Of a DNA stretch of 57,411 nucleotides, positions 8,534 through 15,390 are shown in pieces. The stretch's first letter is position 1. Every line of letters begins with the position of its first letter. The notes under the pieces were generated by a model. It ran no database searches. It saw only the letters and a list, made by a program, of their open reading frames with translations, and was not told the DNA's origin. Source of the DNA: Alphaproteobacteria bacterium (GTDB lineage: Bacteria > Pseudomonadota > Alphaproteobacteria > TMED109). The position numbers and the translations under genes were made by a program. The stretch is from the NCBI GenBank assembly GCA_022824395.1, contig JAJDZX010000133.1, forward strand, positions 1-57,411, written 5' to 3'.

Positions 8534-9079
8534 AGTTTGGCGTGCAAGAAATATATGCATCCTATGATGTGAGTGCAACACCTGATGGCACTGTTCGTTG
8601 CGCCGTTCCCGGAGAACGCCAAGGGACAACCCGGCTTCAAGCGCAACAAAACCCGACGGTGTCCGTCCCCAGCGTCGCGGCAAGCGCGCCGCAAACGGGT
8701 GTCTCCACGCCACCGCCTGCCAGCAGTTCAGGATGCTCGCCTTCGAAGAAGGAGCCTCCAGGCAAGCACTCATGGCGTATCTCGGTGCTGTCAACTGTCG
8801 GACGATGACCGGCCTCGATCTCCCGGGGGGGCCGCACTCAATCCCGAAGCTGCTCTGATCACCCAGGCGCTGTCTGATAGCCTGGTCAGCGATCTTGCGA
8901 GCTGGTACCAGCAGGGCCGTGTTGTCCGGGCCGCCCAAGCCGTCGGCGATCGAGGCCGCGTTGGAAAAGCGGCTTTGGCAGGCGGTCCCGCTTTGCGCGT
9001 GCCCGTGTCGTCGTTCCGGCGCCGTTCGCATCTATAACAACGGTCAGGACCGGTTGCTGGCGGGCCGTCGTGCCTGTCG
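8534..9079. other. Intergenic stretch upstream of the XRE-ImmA operon
   Basis: About 545 bases with open frames on both strands but no motif, start context or composition that supports a gene. It presumably contains the promoter of the leftward operon near 8520-8580, where the DNA is more AT-rich. I see no RNA gene or mobile-element terminus. Confidence 0.35.
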
Positions 9080-9358
9080 TCACCTGTCGAAGTTGACGCG
9101 CGTGCGAGTGATGGGGCCGTGCGGCGGGTGTTCCACGATGTACTTGTGGTCTCTGGACAGGTAGACCGCCGTCTTCCCTTGGGCGTGGCACATGGCGACT
9201 CCGCTGCCCGGTGTCCGCTGCATCTGCTTGAGGTCGTCAATCAGCGCGGCAGTCTGGTCGATCGCCAGCGATTCACGTCCGGCAAAGGGTTCGGTCGCCT
9301 CGCGTTGTGCGCTGGGTGCTGACCGGGACACTTTGCGTTGATGCTTGTCGGTCAACAC
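9080..9358 (-). CDS. Small hypothetical protein
   Basis: Possible 92-residue protein from the GTG at 9358 (AGGACGAG about eight bases upstream). The C-terminal two thirds look protein-like: SLAIDQTAALIDDLKQMQR suggests an amphipathic helix, and AVYLSRDHKYIVEHPPHGPI suggests a beta-hairpin with a charged loop. The first 20 residues are poor. I do not recognise the family. The size and the neighbourhood of toxin-antitoxin and defence genes would suit an antitoxin-like protein, but nothing proves it. It could also be a fragment. Confidence 0.4.
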   Translation of the reverse strand: MLTDKHQRKVSRSAPSAQREATEPFAGRESLAIDQTAALIDDLKQMQRTPGSGVAMCHAQGKTAVYLSRDHKYIVEHPPHGPITRTRVNFDR

Positions 9359-9585
9359 GAATGGTCTCGTCCTAGTTTCCTCTCCGCGAGCATAGCGTGG
9401 CGAGGTAGTCGTCCAAGCTGACACCTGCTCGCTTCTGCGTCGAGGACATGATCGGGTTCTGGGAACTGTTGGAGACAACAAGCAGCGCTTCGAGAGGACG
9501 CCGGCCGCGGTCCAGGGGGCAATCGCCGGAACTTCGGCAGCTACGATCCCTGGGAATAGTGCCGCGATTGCGGGAGAGAGCCGCC

Positions 9586-10215
9586 ATGACAACCGAGATC
9601 GTCTTTTTCACCAACCCGAGGTCGCGCGGGCGCATCGTCCGCTGGATGCTGGAGGAGCTGGCGGTCCCGTACCGCACCGAGATCCTGGAATACGGGCCGC
9701 CGATGAAGTCGGCGGAGTACCTCGCGGTCAACCCCATGGGGAAGGTGCCGGCGATCCGCCACGGCCCGACCATCGTCACCGAGGCGCCGGCCATCTGCGC
9801 CTATCTCGCCGATGCCTTCCCGGAGGCCGGGCTGGCGCCACCGGCGGGGCAGCGCGGCGCCTATTACCGCTGGCTGTTCTTCGCCGCCGGGCCGCTCGAA
9901 GCCGCGGTCACCAACCGCAATTTCGGCCTCGCCCCGCCGGCGGACAAGGAAGGGATGGTGGGCTACGGCAATTTCGGCCTGACGATGGATACGCTGGAGA
10001 TAGCCCTCGGCGGCGGCGGTTATGTCGCGGGCGAGACCTTCACGGCCGCCGATGTCTATGTGGGCTCGCACATCTTCTGGGGGCTGCACTACGACCTGAT
10101 CGAGAAGCGGCCGGCTTTCGAGGCGTACTGGTCCCGGCTGGAGGGGCGGGAGGCGTATCGCAGGGCGACGGCCCTCGACGATGCGGCGGGCGGCGGGGAC
10201 GGCACCGAAGACTGA
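9586..10215 (+). CDS. Glutathione S-transferase family protein
   Basis: A 209-residue cytosolic GST-like protein. The N-terminal thioredoxin-fold domain begins EIVFFTNPRSRGRIVRWMLEE and carries the cis-Pro element NPMGKVPAI, followed by TEAPAICAYLAD, the usual glutathione-binding segment. The C-terminal helical domain has the conserved FTAADVYVG motif. Start ATG 9586 is preceded by GGGAGAGAG; the frame is open further upstream but without family sequence. It stands alone between a hypothetical gene and a small membrane protein. Its codon use is strongly GC-biased, unlike the defence genes to its left, so it may be an original chromosomal gene inside the island. Confidence 0.9.
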   Translation: MTTEIVFFTNPRSRGRIVRWMLEELAVPYRTEILEYGPPMKSAEYLAVNPMGKVPAIRHGPTIVTEAPAICAYLADAFPEAGLAPPAGQRGAYYRWLFFAAGPLEAAVTNRNFGLAPPADKEGMVGYGNFGLTMDTLEIALGGGGYVAGETFTAADVYVGSHIFWGLHYDLIEKRPAFEAYWSRLEGREAYRRATALDDAAGGGDGTED

Positions 10216-10444
10216 CGCCTCGCGCCCGGCCCGACGCTTTCGGATTTCGGGAAGGCGGGCCGCTTCATCCCCTCACAGCTGCGGCATGATCCGTTCCAAG
10301 AAGGCGTCGATGAGCTTCGGCGTGGGCACCACGGCTGCGAGGAAGCAGGGGGTTTCTCTGCCGTCAGGTCCGTGCCACCGTCCACGTCGACCTGGTGTGG
10401 TGGAGCTTCCATCGCGCCGGTTCCCGATAGGGTAGAATCACGCC

Positions 10445-10804
10445 ATGGTCACCATGGACACGCACGCCACCGCTCAGGACCTCGAGGCAGCGGGTGCCGA
10501 CCCGAAGCTCGCCGCCGCGATCGCGGCAGGGATTGCGCGGGCGGCTCTGCGCCGGGGCGGCCCCTCAGCGATGGGCATCTTGGCAACTGCAACGGTCCTG
10601 GGTTTCACGCTCGTCACAGTCGTGTTTGGCTGGTTCATGTTCGAGGCAAGCCAGCAACGGAGCGACCTGCGTGCCGCGATCGAAGCCAACCGGGACCGCA
10701 TCGACGCCGTCGAGACCCGGCTGGCAGGTGACATCGCAAACCTGTCGGAGCGTATGACACGGATCGAGACCTTGCTCGAGGAACGACTCCCGCCACGCCG
10801 CTAA
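10445..10804 (+). CDS. Small membrane-anchored coiled-coil protein
   Basis: A 119-residue protein with an N-terminal soluble alanine-rich helix (about 1-38), one transmembrane helix (about 43-66, ILATATVLGFTLVTVVFGWF) and a C-terminal heptad-rich coiled coil (about 70-115) with repeated hydrophobic a/d positions in RIDAVETRLAGDIANLSERM. The plan of one helix plus a coiled coil resembles small bacterial DUF1640-like or haemolysin-XhlA-like proteins. The function is not readable. ATG 10445 has GGGTAG upstream; the in-frame ATG at 10454 is an alternative. No operon partner is apparent. Confidence 0.6.
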   Translation: MVTMDTHATAQDLEAAGADPKLAAAIAAGIARAALRRGGPSAMGILATATVLGFTLVTVVFGWFMFEASQQRSDLRAAIEANRDRIDAVETRLAGDIANLSERMTRIETLLEERLPPRR

Positions 10805-10938
10805 TTCGGCTTCCCTGTTGCCTGGGGAGCAAGTGAAGCATAGGTGACACTTCTGCACGGCGAAGTGCCCGTCCTGACCATCAGCACGCCGCGTAGATGG
10901 CCCGGCAGGCGGCCAGTCACCGTCCTTGCCCGATCACC

Positions 10939-11019
10939 CGCTAAGCCGGACATGCAATCGACTGCGGAAACATGGTCGGGCAGCGGGGCGGGTGCTCCCT
11001 GAACGAACGGTACCCCGTC
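10939..11019 (-). pseudogene. Possible remnant of a DUF5615 PIN-like partner
   Basis: Directly after the DUF433 stop, the leftward strand reads VPFVQGAPAPLPDHVSAV in another frame. This resembles the N-terminus of DUF5615 proteins (typically FDQGTPxPLRxHL), the usual partner of DUF433. The reading continues only briefly and the rest of the domain is not evident. It is probably a truncated toxin gene. Confidence 0.35.
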
Positions 11020-11245
11020 AGCGTGTTGGGGCCGTCCGGAGCGCCCTGGCCTCGTGTTCGAGCACTGAGCGAACCTGCTCCGCATCAACGCCGGGGAACC
11101 ACGCGGCGAACTCATCGACCGTGGCGCCGCCCGCGAGGTTCTCATAGAGCGCCGACAGGGGGACCCGCGTGCCCGCAAAGACCCACGCGCCCCTGACCTT
11201 GCCGGGTGTGCGCTCCACAGCCGGACATGTCTCCCAGTTTGTCAT
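11018..11245 (-). CDS. DUF433 antitoxin-like protein
   Basis: About 75 residues from the ATG at 11245, with GGGAG nine bases upstream. The sequence GAWVFAGTRVPLSALYENLA followed by TVDEFAAWFPGV is the DUF433 signature, a small winged-helix protein usually encoded just before a DUF5615 PIN-like protein. The frame is open far upstream to 11500, but that part is the coq7 relic, not DUF433. Only a fragment resembling the DUF5615 partner follows, so the pair appears broken. The gene may survive as a solitary antitoxin or be on its way to decay. Confidence 0.75.
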   Translation of the reverse strand: MTNWETCPAVERTPGKVRGAWVFAGTRVPLSALYENLAGGATVDEFAAWFPGVDAEQVRSVLEHEARALRTAPTR

Positions 11246-11254
11246 CTCCGCCAT

Positions 11255-11475
11255 CTCCCGTGGGATTGCGCCGCCGCCTTGGACAGCATTACAAGGAGCG
11301 CGCTGCGCCCCAATCGACGCATCGTACGATGCCCCGAAACGTACATCGTGTTCGCGGACACGTTGCCGTTCATCATTGCACGTGCAACTCTCGGCGGCCT
11401 GCGACACCGGCCCTGCGTGATGTCCATCGATCGCCTCCTCGACGGCCTCCGCGCATACCACGGCCTCCGCCAACC
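11255..11475 (-). pseudogene. Decayed coq7 fragment
   Basis: Leftward translation gives EAVVCAEAVEEAIDGHHA (about 11410-11470), which aligns with GAMACTEAVEEVIDGHYA of the intact Coq7 at 13686-14252. It is followed by DERQRVREHDVRFGA, a distorted form of the DEL-HRDTA region that carries the last ExxH iron-ligand motif. Frame disruptions and the lack of the N-terminal half mark it as a relic. The DUF433 gene begins immediately after it. Confidence 0.6.
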
Positions 11476-11649
11476 CGAGCAATCCGCTCGACTTGCCCAA
11501 CGTCGGCGGCCACTTCTTTGGCCCTGATCACAGCGAAACCTATGGGGTCGTCGATACCAGCGCTTGGGGTGGCATTGTTGCCGCACGCCGACAGTAGCGG
11601 TGCTACCGGGATCCCGAACTTCCCGACATCCGCTTGGCGAGCCTCGCGC

Positions 11650-11790
11650 CTTCAGGAAGGCGGGGAATTGGCCCCGGCGGGAAAGGCCATAGACCCTCCG
11701 CGCGGCCATGATCAACTGGATCGGGGCGCCGTTGACGAGCGGCAAGAAGCCGATGGTGCCGATGAGCATGGAGCCGCTGATCGTCATCGC
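11650..11790 (-). pseudogene. Decayed amino-acid permease (APC superfamily) fragment
   Basis: The leftward frame reads LPLVNGAPIQLIMAARRVYG followed by LSRRGQFPAFL. This matches the conserved region of APC-type permeases, where an NGA-IQ-IMA-R-LYGLARRGQLP pattern links two membrane helices. Homology ends on both sides after about 45 residues, and no full-length frame remains. It is a short relic. Confidence 0.5.
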
Positions 11791-11868
11791 ATTCGGTGTT
11801 GAGCCGCTCTCGTTGATGTCGCCGAACCCGCACATCTGGGAAAGGCTCCGATCGACGACAATCCCAAT

Positions 11869-11941
11869 TTGTCATCGAACGGTGACATGCTTACACTGTC
11901 ATCGAACGGTGACATGCATACACTGTCATCGAATGACGACA
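11869..11941 (+). promoter_or_regulatory. hipBA promoter with three 27-bp-phased HipB operators
   Basis: TGTCA-N8-TGACA dyads lie at 11870-11887 and 11897-11914, and a weaker third (TGTCA-N8-CGACA) at 11924-11941. They are spaced exactly 27 bases apart, and the intervening DNA is almost identical. A -35 element TTGTCA (11869-11874) with a 17-base spacer precedes -10 TACACT (11892-11897). The next repeat carries a second possible copy (CTGTCA, 17 bases, TACACT at 11919). The arm spacing equals that of the known E. coli HipB operator (TATCC-N8-GGATA). HipB autoregulation is therefore very likely. Confidence 0.8.
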
Positions 11942-11952
11942 TTTGAATCATC

Positions 11953-12243
11953 ATGCAAATCCGAACCCCCTTGGAACTCGGTCTGACCATCCGGGACAGA
12001 CGCCGAAAACTCGGGCTGACCCAAGCCGAACTCGCCCGCAAGATCGGGGCAGAACGCCGCTGGCTCATGGCCTTGGAACGCGGCAAATCGCGCGCCGAAG
12101 TCGGTTTGATCCTCCGAATTCTATCAGCGTTGGATCTCTCGTTGACGATCCGTCCGGACGATCTCCGGCTGGAACCAAGCGACGGCCCAATCCCCGTCGA
12201 CATCCACACCGTAATAGACGCTGCCAAGAAAGCTCGGGAATGA
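11953..12243 (+). CDS. hipB: HipB-type antitoxin/repressor
   Basis: A 96-residue XRE helix-turn-helix protein (GLTIRDRRRKLGLTQAELAR, then a recognition helix around AERRWLMALERGK). In the HipBA module HipB binds HipA, neutralises the kinase and represses the operon through operator dyads. Such dyads lie 12-83 bases upstream of the start. The stop overlaps the hipA start in ATGA (12240-12243), so the two are translationally coupled. Residues after 65 form a short tail that would contact HipA. The call is well supported by order, size and operators. Confidence 0.88.
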   Translation: MQIRTPLELGLTIRDRRRKLGLTQAELARKIGAERRWLMALERGKSRAEVGLILRILSALDLSLTIRPDDLRLEPSDGPIPVDIHTVIDAAKKARE

Positions 12244-13526
12244 CCGAACGCCTGGTCGCGATCGCCGACCGCACAATCATGGGCGAAATCCGGCGTGATC
12301 GTCGTGGCCGCCTCACGTTTCTCTACGACGATCGCTGGCGATCCCTGGATGCAGCCTATCCGCTTTCCCTCTCCATGCCTCTCGTGGTCGCAGAACACGA
12401 GCACGCGAGGATCGAACCCTGGCTTTGGGGGCTGCTTCCCGACAACGAGTTCATCCTGGCTCGCTGGGGGCGGCGGTTTCATGTATCGCCCGGCAACGCC
12501 TTTGCCTTGCTCGGTGCGGTCGGCGAGGACTGTGCGGGCGCCGTCCAGTTCGTCCGACCGGATAGGGTCGGCGACGTTCTGCGAGGCGACGATCAGCAGG
12601 TCGAATGGCTGACCGAGGCCGATGTCGCAGAACGCCTGCGTGCGCTCGGGCGCGATCAGGCCGCATGGCGCATGGCGCGTGATACCGGGCAGTTCAGCCT
12701 AGCTGGCGCTCAGCCGAAGACGGCGTTCCTTTTTGATGGTCAGCGCTGGGGGATTCCGCACGGGCGGGTGCCGACCACGCACATCCTCAAGCCGCCGATT
12801 GACGGCCTCGACGGCCACGCCGAAAACGAGCATCTCTCATTGGAACTGGCGCGAGCCCTCGGGTTGCCCGCTGCCACATCAGAGGTGCGCAAGTTCGACG
12901 ATGAGGTCGCAATCGTCGTGGAACGGTACGACCGAGCCAGACTCGCTGGTTCGATCCAACGCCTTCACCAGGAAGACATGTGCCAGGTCCTGGGGCTTCC
13001 TCCGACGAGGAAGTACCAGAATGAAGGCGGCCCGGGATGTGCCGAACTGAGCGAAGCGATACGCACGAACTCCGTCGAGCCGGTCAACGATGTCTGGACC
13101 TTCGCACGCGCAATCATGCTGAACTGGATCATCGGCGGCACCGACGCGCACGCTAAGAACTTCTCGATGCTCATCTCTGCCAAGGGACAGGTACGTCTCG
13201 CGCCCCTGTACGATATGGCAAGCACGCTTCCATACGAATTCGATTCGAGGCGGCTGAAGATGGCGACCAAGATCGGAGGGAAATACCTGCTGGATGCGGT
13301 CTATCCACGCCATTGGTCGAAGTTTGCATCGGAAGTACGCCTCCCCTCTGCAGAGATCCTCGACATGGGAAGGTCCATGGTGGAGACACTTCCGACCGCA
13401 TTTGCCGCAATCGTCGAGGCGGCGCGCACGCAAGGTCTCGATCACCCGATTCTGCAGCGCATGCTTTATGCGGTGAAGGCTCGATCGGGACACTGCTCCA
13501 GTGTCCTGGCAACCAGCACCAGCTGA
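12240..13526 (+). CDS. hipA: HipA-type serine/threonine kinase toxin
   Basis: A 428-residue HipA-family kinase. The N-terminal subdomain contains PLSLSMPL and GLLPDNEFI. The core has the P-loop-like element VPTTHILKPP, the catalytic segment GGTDAHAKNFSML (Asp and Asn of the active site) and the metal-binding YDMAST. Family members phosphorylate aminoacyl-tRNA synthetases (for example GltX) and halt growth; the target here is unknown. Motifs are intact, so the toxin is probably active. It ends near the boundary of the accessory island, and coq7 lies convergent about 160 bases further on. Confidence 0.92.
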   Translation: MTERLVAIADRTIMGEIRRDRRGRLTFLYDDRWRSLDAAYPLSLSMPLVVAEHEHARIEPWLWGLLPDNEFILARWGRRFHVSPGNAFALLGAVGEDCAGAVQFVRPDRVGDVLRGDDQQVEWLTEADVAERLRALGRDQAAWRMARDTGQFSLAGAQPKTAFLFDGQRWGIPHGRVPTTHILKPPIDGLDGHAENEHLSLELARALGLPAATSEVRKFDDEVAIVVERYDRARLAGSIQRLHQEDMCQVLGLPPTRKYQNEGGPGCAELSEAIRTNSVEPVNDVWTFARAIMLNWIIGGTDAHAKNFSMLISAKGQVRLAPLYDMASTLPYEFDSRRLKMATKIGGKYLLDAVYPRHWSKFASEVRLPSAEILDMGRSMVETLPTAFAAIVEAARTQGLDHPILQRMLYAVKARSGHCSSVLATSTS

Positions 13527-13685
13527 CAAGAGGGCGGCGCCGAAGGCTTCTGGAGCCGAGACTGCAGGGTTCCCCCGTTCCGGCCGCGAAGCCTCGGCCG
13601 ATCATGGGCGGCTGCCTTCCCGCGCGGGCTCTTCGGTGGGTCGCGGAAGAATCGGTCTCGGGCCTGGAAATCCCCAACCGCGAGT

Positions 13686-14252
13686 TCACACTCGCTCAGA
13701 CAACCAGATCGCAAGGCGGGTCGACGCCCGCACCGAGCGCCTGAGCACCCGGTATCCCGGCGCGGCCGCGGCCCCTTCCGCGCGGGCGGTGTCCCGGTGC
13801 CCGAGCTCGTCCGCGCGGAATTCACGGATCTTCTCCCTGAGTTCCGGCTCCGATGCGCCGAGCGCCCGCTCCTGGCGTGCGTAGTGCCCGTCGATCACCT
13901 CCTCGACCGCCTCCGTGCACGCCATGGCCCCCTCGCGCCCCAGCAGCGCGGTCGCAGCACCCAGCGCGTACCCCGCCACGTGCCAGAGCGGCAGCAGGAC
14001 CGTGGGCCTCACCTCGCGGTGTGCGAGGTCCTCCGCAAAGGCGGCGAGGTGCCGCCGTTCGCCCTCGGCCATCTCCCGGATGACCGGCCCCGCGGACGTC
14101 TCGCCCAGGACGGCGAGCTGGCCCTCGTAGATGCGCTTCGCCCCGTACTCGCCCGCGTGGTCCACCCGGAGGATGCGCGCGACCCGCTGCTCCGGCGTCG
14201 GATCGCCGGGAAGCCGCGGCGCCTGCTTTCGCCCTGGCCGCCGCCCGGTCAC
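13686..14252 (-). CDS. coq7: Demethoxyubiquinone hydroxylase Coq7
   Basis: Di-iron hydroxylase of ubiquinone synthesis, 188 residues. It adds the C6 hydroxyl to demethoxyubiquinol at the inner membrane. The four-helix ligands are visible: DHAGEYGAKRIYEG, EMAEGERRHL (ExxH), EAVEEVIDGHY and DELGHRDTA (ExxH). The GTG start at 14252 overlaps the dsbB stop as GTGA (14249-14252). An open frame continues to 14642, but that is the shadow of dsbB. It is last of a leftward run with dsbB and yqaA. A decayed coq7 fragment lies about 2.4 kb to the left. Confidence 0.92.
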   Translation of the reverse strand: MTGRRPGRKQAPRLPGDPTPEQRVARILRVDHAGEYGAKRIYEGQLAVLGETSAGPVIREMAEGERRHLAAFAEDLAHREVRPTVLLPLWHVAGYALGAATALLGREGAMACTEAVEEVIDGHYARQERALGASEPELREKIREFRADELGHRDTARAEGAAAAPGYRVLRRSVRASTRLAIWLSERV

Positions 14253-14779
14253 CGCGCGACCCTCCGGCTCCGGGCGAGCACCACGGCGGCGAGTGCCGCC
14301 ATCGCCAGCGCGCTCAGCACCACCCAGCCCGCGATGGAGAGGCCGAGCAGGCTCGCCGGGATCTCGTCGCAGCGGACCAGGGGCGCGTTCATGATCGCCT
14401 CCAGCAGCTCGTCCGTCGTCGCCGCGTCCGCGCCGGTCGCCGTGCAGGTGTCGGGCCCCGGCCACCACTGCTGCTCGACGCCCACGTGCCGGAAGCCGAG
14501 CCCCGCGGTCACCACGAACGCCACCCCGACCACCGCCACCATCGCGCGGCGCGACATGCCCGCGCGATGCGCGAAGAGGCCGCCCGCCGCGAGCGCGCCG
14601 GCGCCCGCGAACCCCCAGCGCTGCTCGATGCAGAGGTCGCACGGCGGGAGCCCGAAGCCGTACTGCATCACCAGCGCCGATCCCAGCGCCACGACCGAGG
14701 CGGCCGCGGCCAGCGCGAGATACCCCGGCGCCGTCCCGGTCGCCCAGCGCACGGCCGACGCTGCCAGATCAGCCCGCAC
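14249..14779 (-). CDS. dsbB: Disulfide bond formation protein DsbB
   Basis: Inner-membrane quinone reductase that reoxidises DsbA, 176 residues with four predicted membrane helices. The first periplasmic Cys pair is in PPCDLCIEQR (47, 50). The second pair is Cys112 (PDTCTATGAD) and Cys137 (LVRCDE). The quinone-proximal Arg follows the first pair as in the family. It sits between the yqaA/DedA gene and coq7, an arrangement I know from alphaproteobacteria. It is translationally coupled to coq7. An unrelated decayed copy of its C-terminal half lies at 1880-2080. Confidence 0.93.
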   Translation of the reverse strand: MRADLAASAVRWATGTAPGYLALAAAASVVALGSALVMQYGFGLPPCDLCIEQRWGFAGAGALAAGGLFAHRAGMSRRAMVAVVGVAFVVTAGLGFRHVGVEQQWWPGPDTCTATGADAATTDELLEAIMNAPLVRCDEIPASLLGLSIAGWVVLSALAMAALAAVVLARSRRVAR

Positions 14780-14788
14780 GGCCCGCCC

Positions 14789-15388
14789 CTAGACCAGCGC
14801 CGCCACGGCCACGACGGCCGCCGCCAGCGCGAGGCCGGCCCAGGTCGCAAGGCGCGCATGGCGTCGGATAAGGAGCTCGGCCCGGACCCCGAGGAAGGCC
14901 GGGAGCGCCGCCACCACGAAGAACCTGAGGCCGCGGCCCGCAGCCGACGCCAGCCCGAACGCCAGGAGGTCCATGCCCACCACCCCGCTCGCGATCGTCA
15001 CGGCCTTGTACGGGAGCGGCGTGAAGGCGGCGAGGAACACGATCAGGGCGCCCCCGTCGGCGTACCAGCCCTGGAACTCGGCGAACGCATCCCCCATCCG
15101 GTAGAACGCCAGGATCGCCTCGCCGACCGCGTCCCAGAGCAGGTACCCGATGGCATAGCCCAGGAAGCCGCCGGCGACCGATCCCATGAGCGCGATCAGC
15201 GCGATCCGGACCCAGCGCTCGCGGCGCGCGAGCGCCATCGGCACGATCATGGCGTCGGGCGGCACGGGGAAGAAGGAGCTCTCCGTGAACGCCACGGCGG
15301 CGAGCGCGGGCTCCGCGTGGCGGTGCCCGGCGAGCCGGATGACCCACGCGTAGAGGCGCCCCATGGCGGCGATGAGGCCCTCCAGCAT
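14789..15388 (-). CDS. YqaA/DedA-family membrane protein
   Basis: A 199-residue polytopic protein of the DedA/SNARE-associated family, subgroup YqaA. Characteristic features are FTESSFFPVPPDAMIVPMA near the N-terminus and a second re-entrant motif around LAAFTPLPYKAVTIASGVVG, with the glycine-rich helix segment between them. DedA proteins act in lipid carrier translocation and membrane homeostasis. It begins only two bases after the stop of the ABC ATPase gene and ends nine bases before dsbB, so it belongs to the same leftward run. Confidence 0.88.
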   Translation of the reverse strand: MLEGLIAAMGRLYAWVIRLAGHRHAEPALAAVAFTESSFFPVPPDAMIVPMALARRERWVRIALIALMGSVAGGFLGYAIGYLLWDAVGEAILAFYRMGDAFAEFQGWYADGGALIVFLAAFTPLPYKAVTIASGVVGMDLLAFGLASAAGRGLRFFVVAALPAFLGVRAELLIRRHARLATWAGLALAAAVVAVAALV

Positions 15389-15390
15389 CG

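Noticed and set aside
8573..9037. Open frames on both strands between the XRE-ImmA and small hypothetical genes
   Set aside because: No motif, start context or plausible composition, and overlapping frames cancel each other; treated as intergenic.
10250..10340. Leftward peptide ending FLAAVVPTPKLIDAFLERI
   Set aside because: It looks like the C-terminus of an enzyme, but only about 25 residues remain and the family could not be named. It may be another relic, too short to annotate.
11870..11941. 27-bp direct repeats considered as a CRISPR array
   Set aside because: Repeats are contiguous without spacers, contain dyads and promoter boxes, and lie just before hipB; they are operators. No cas genes were seen.
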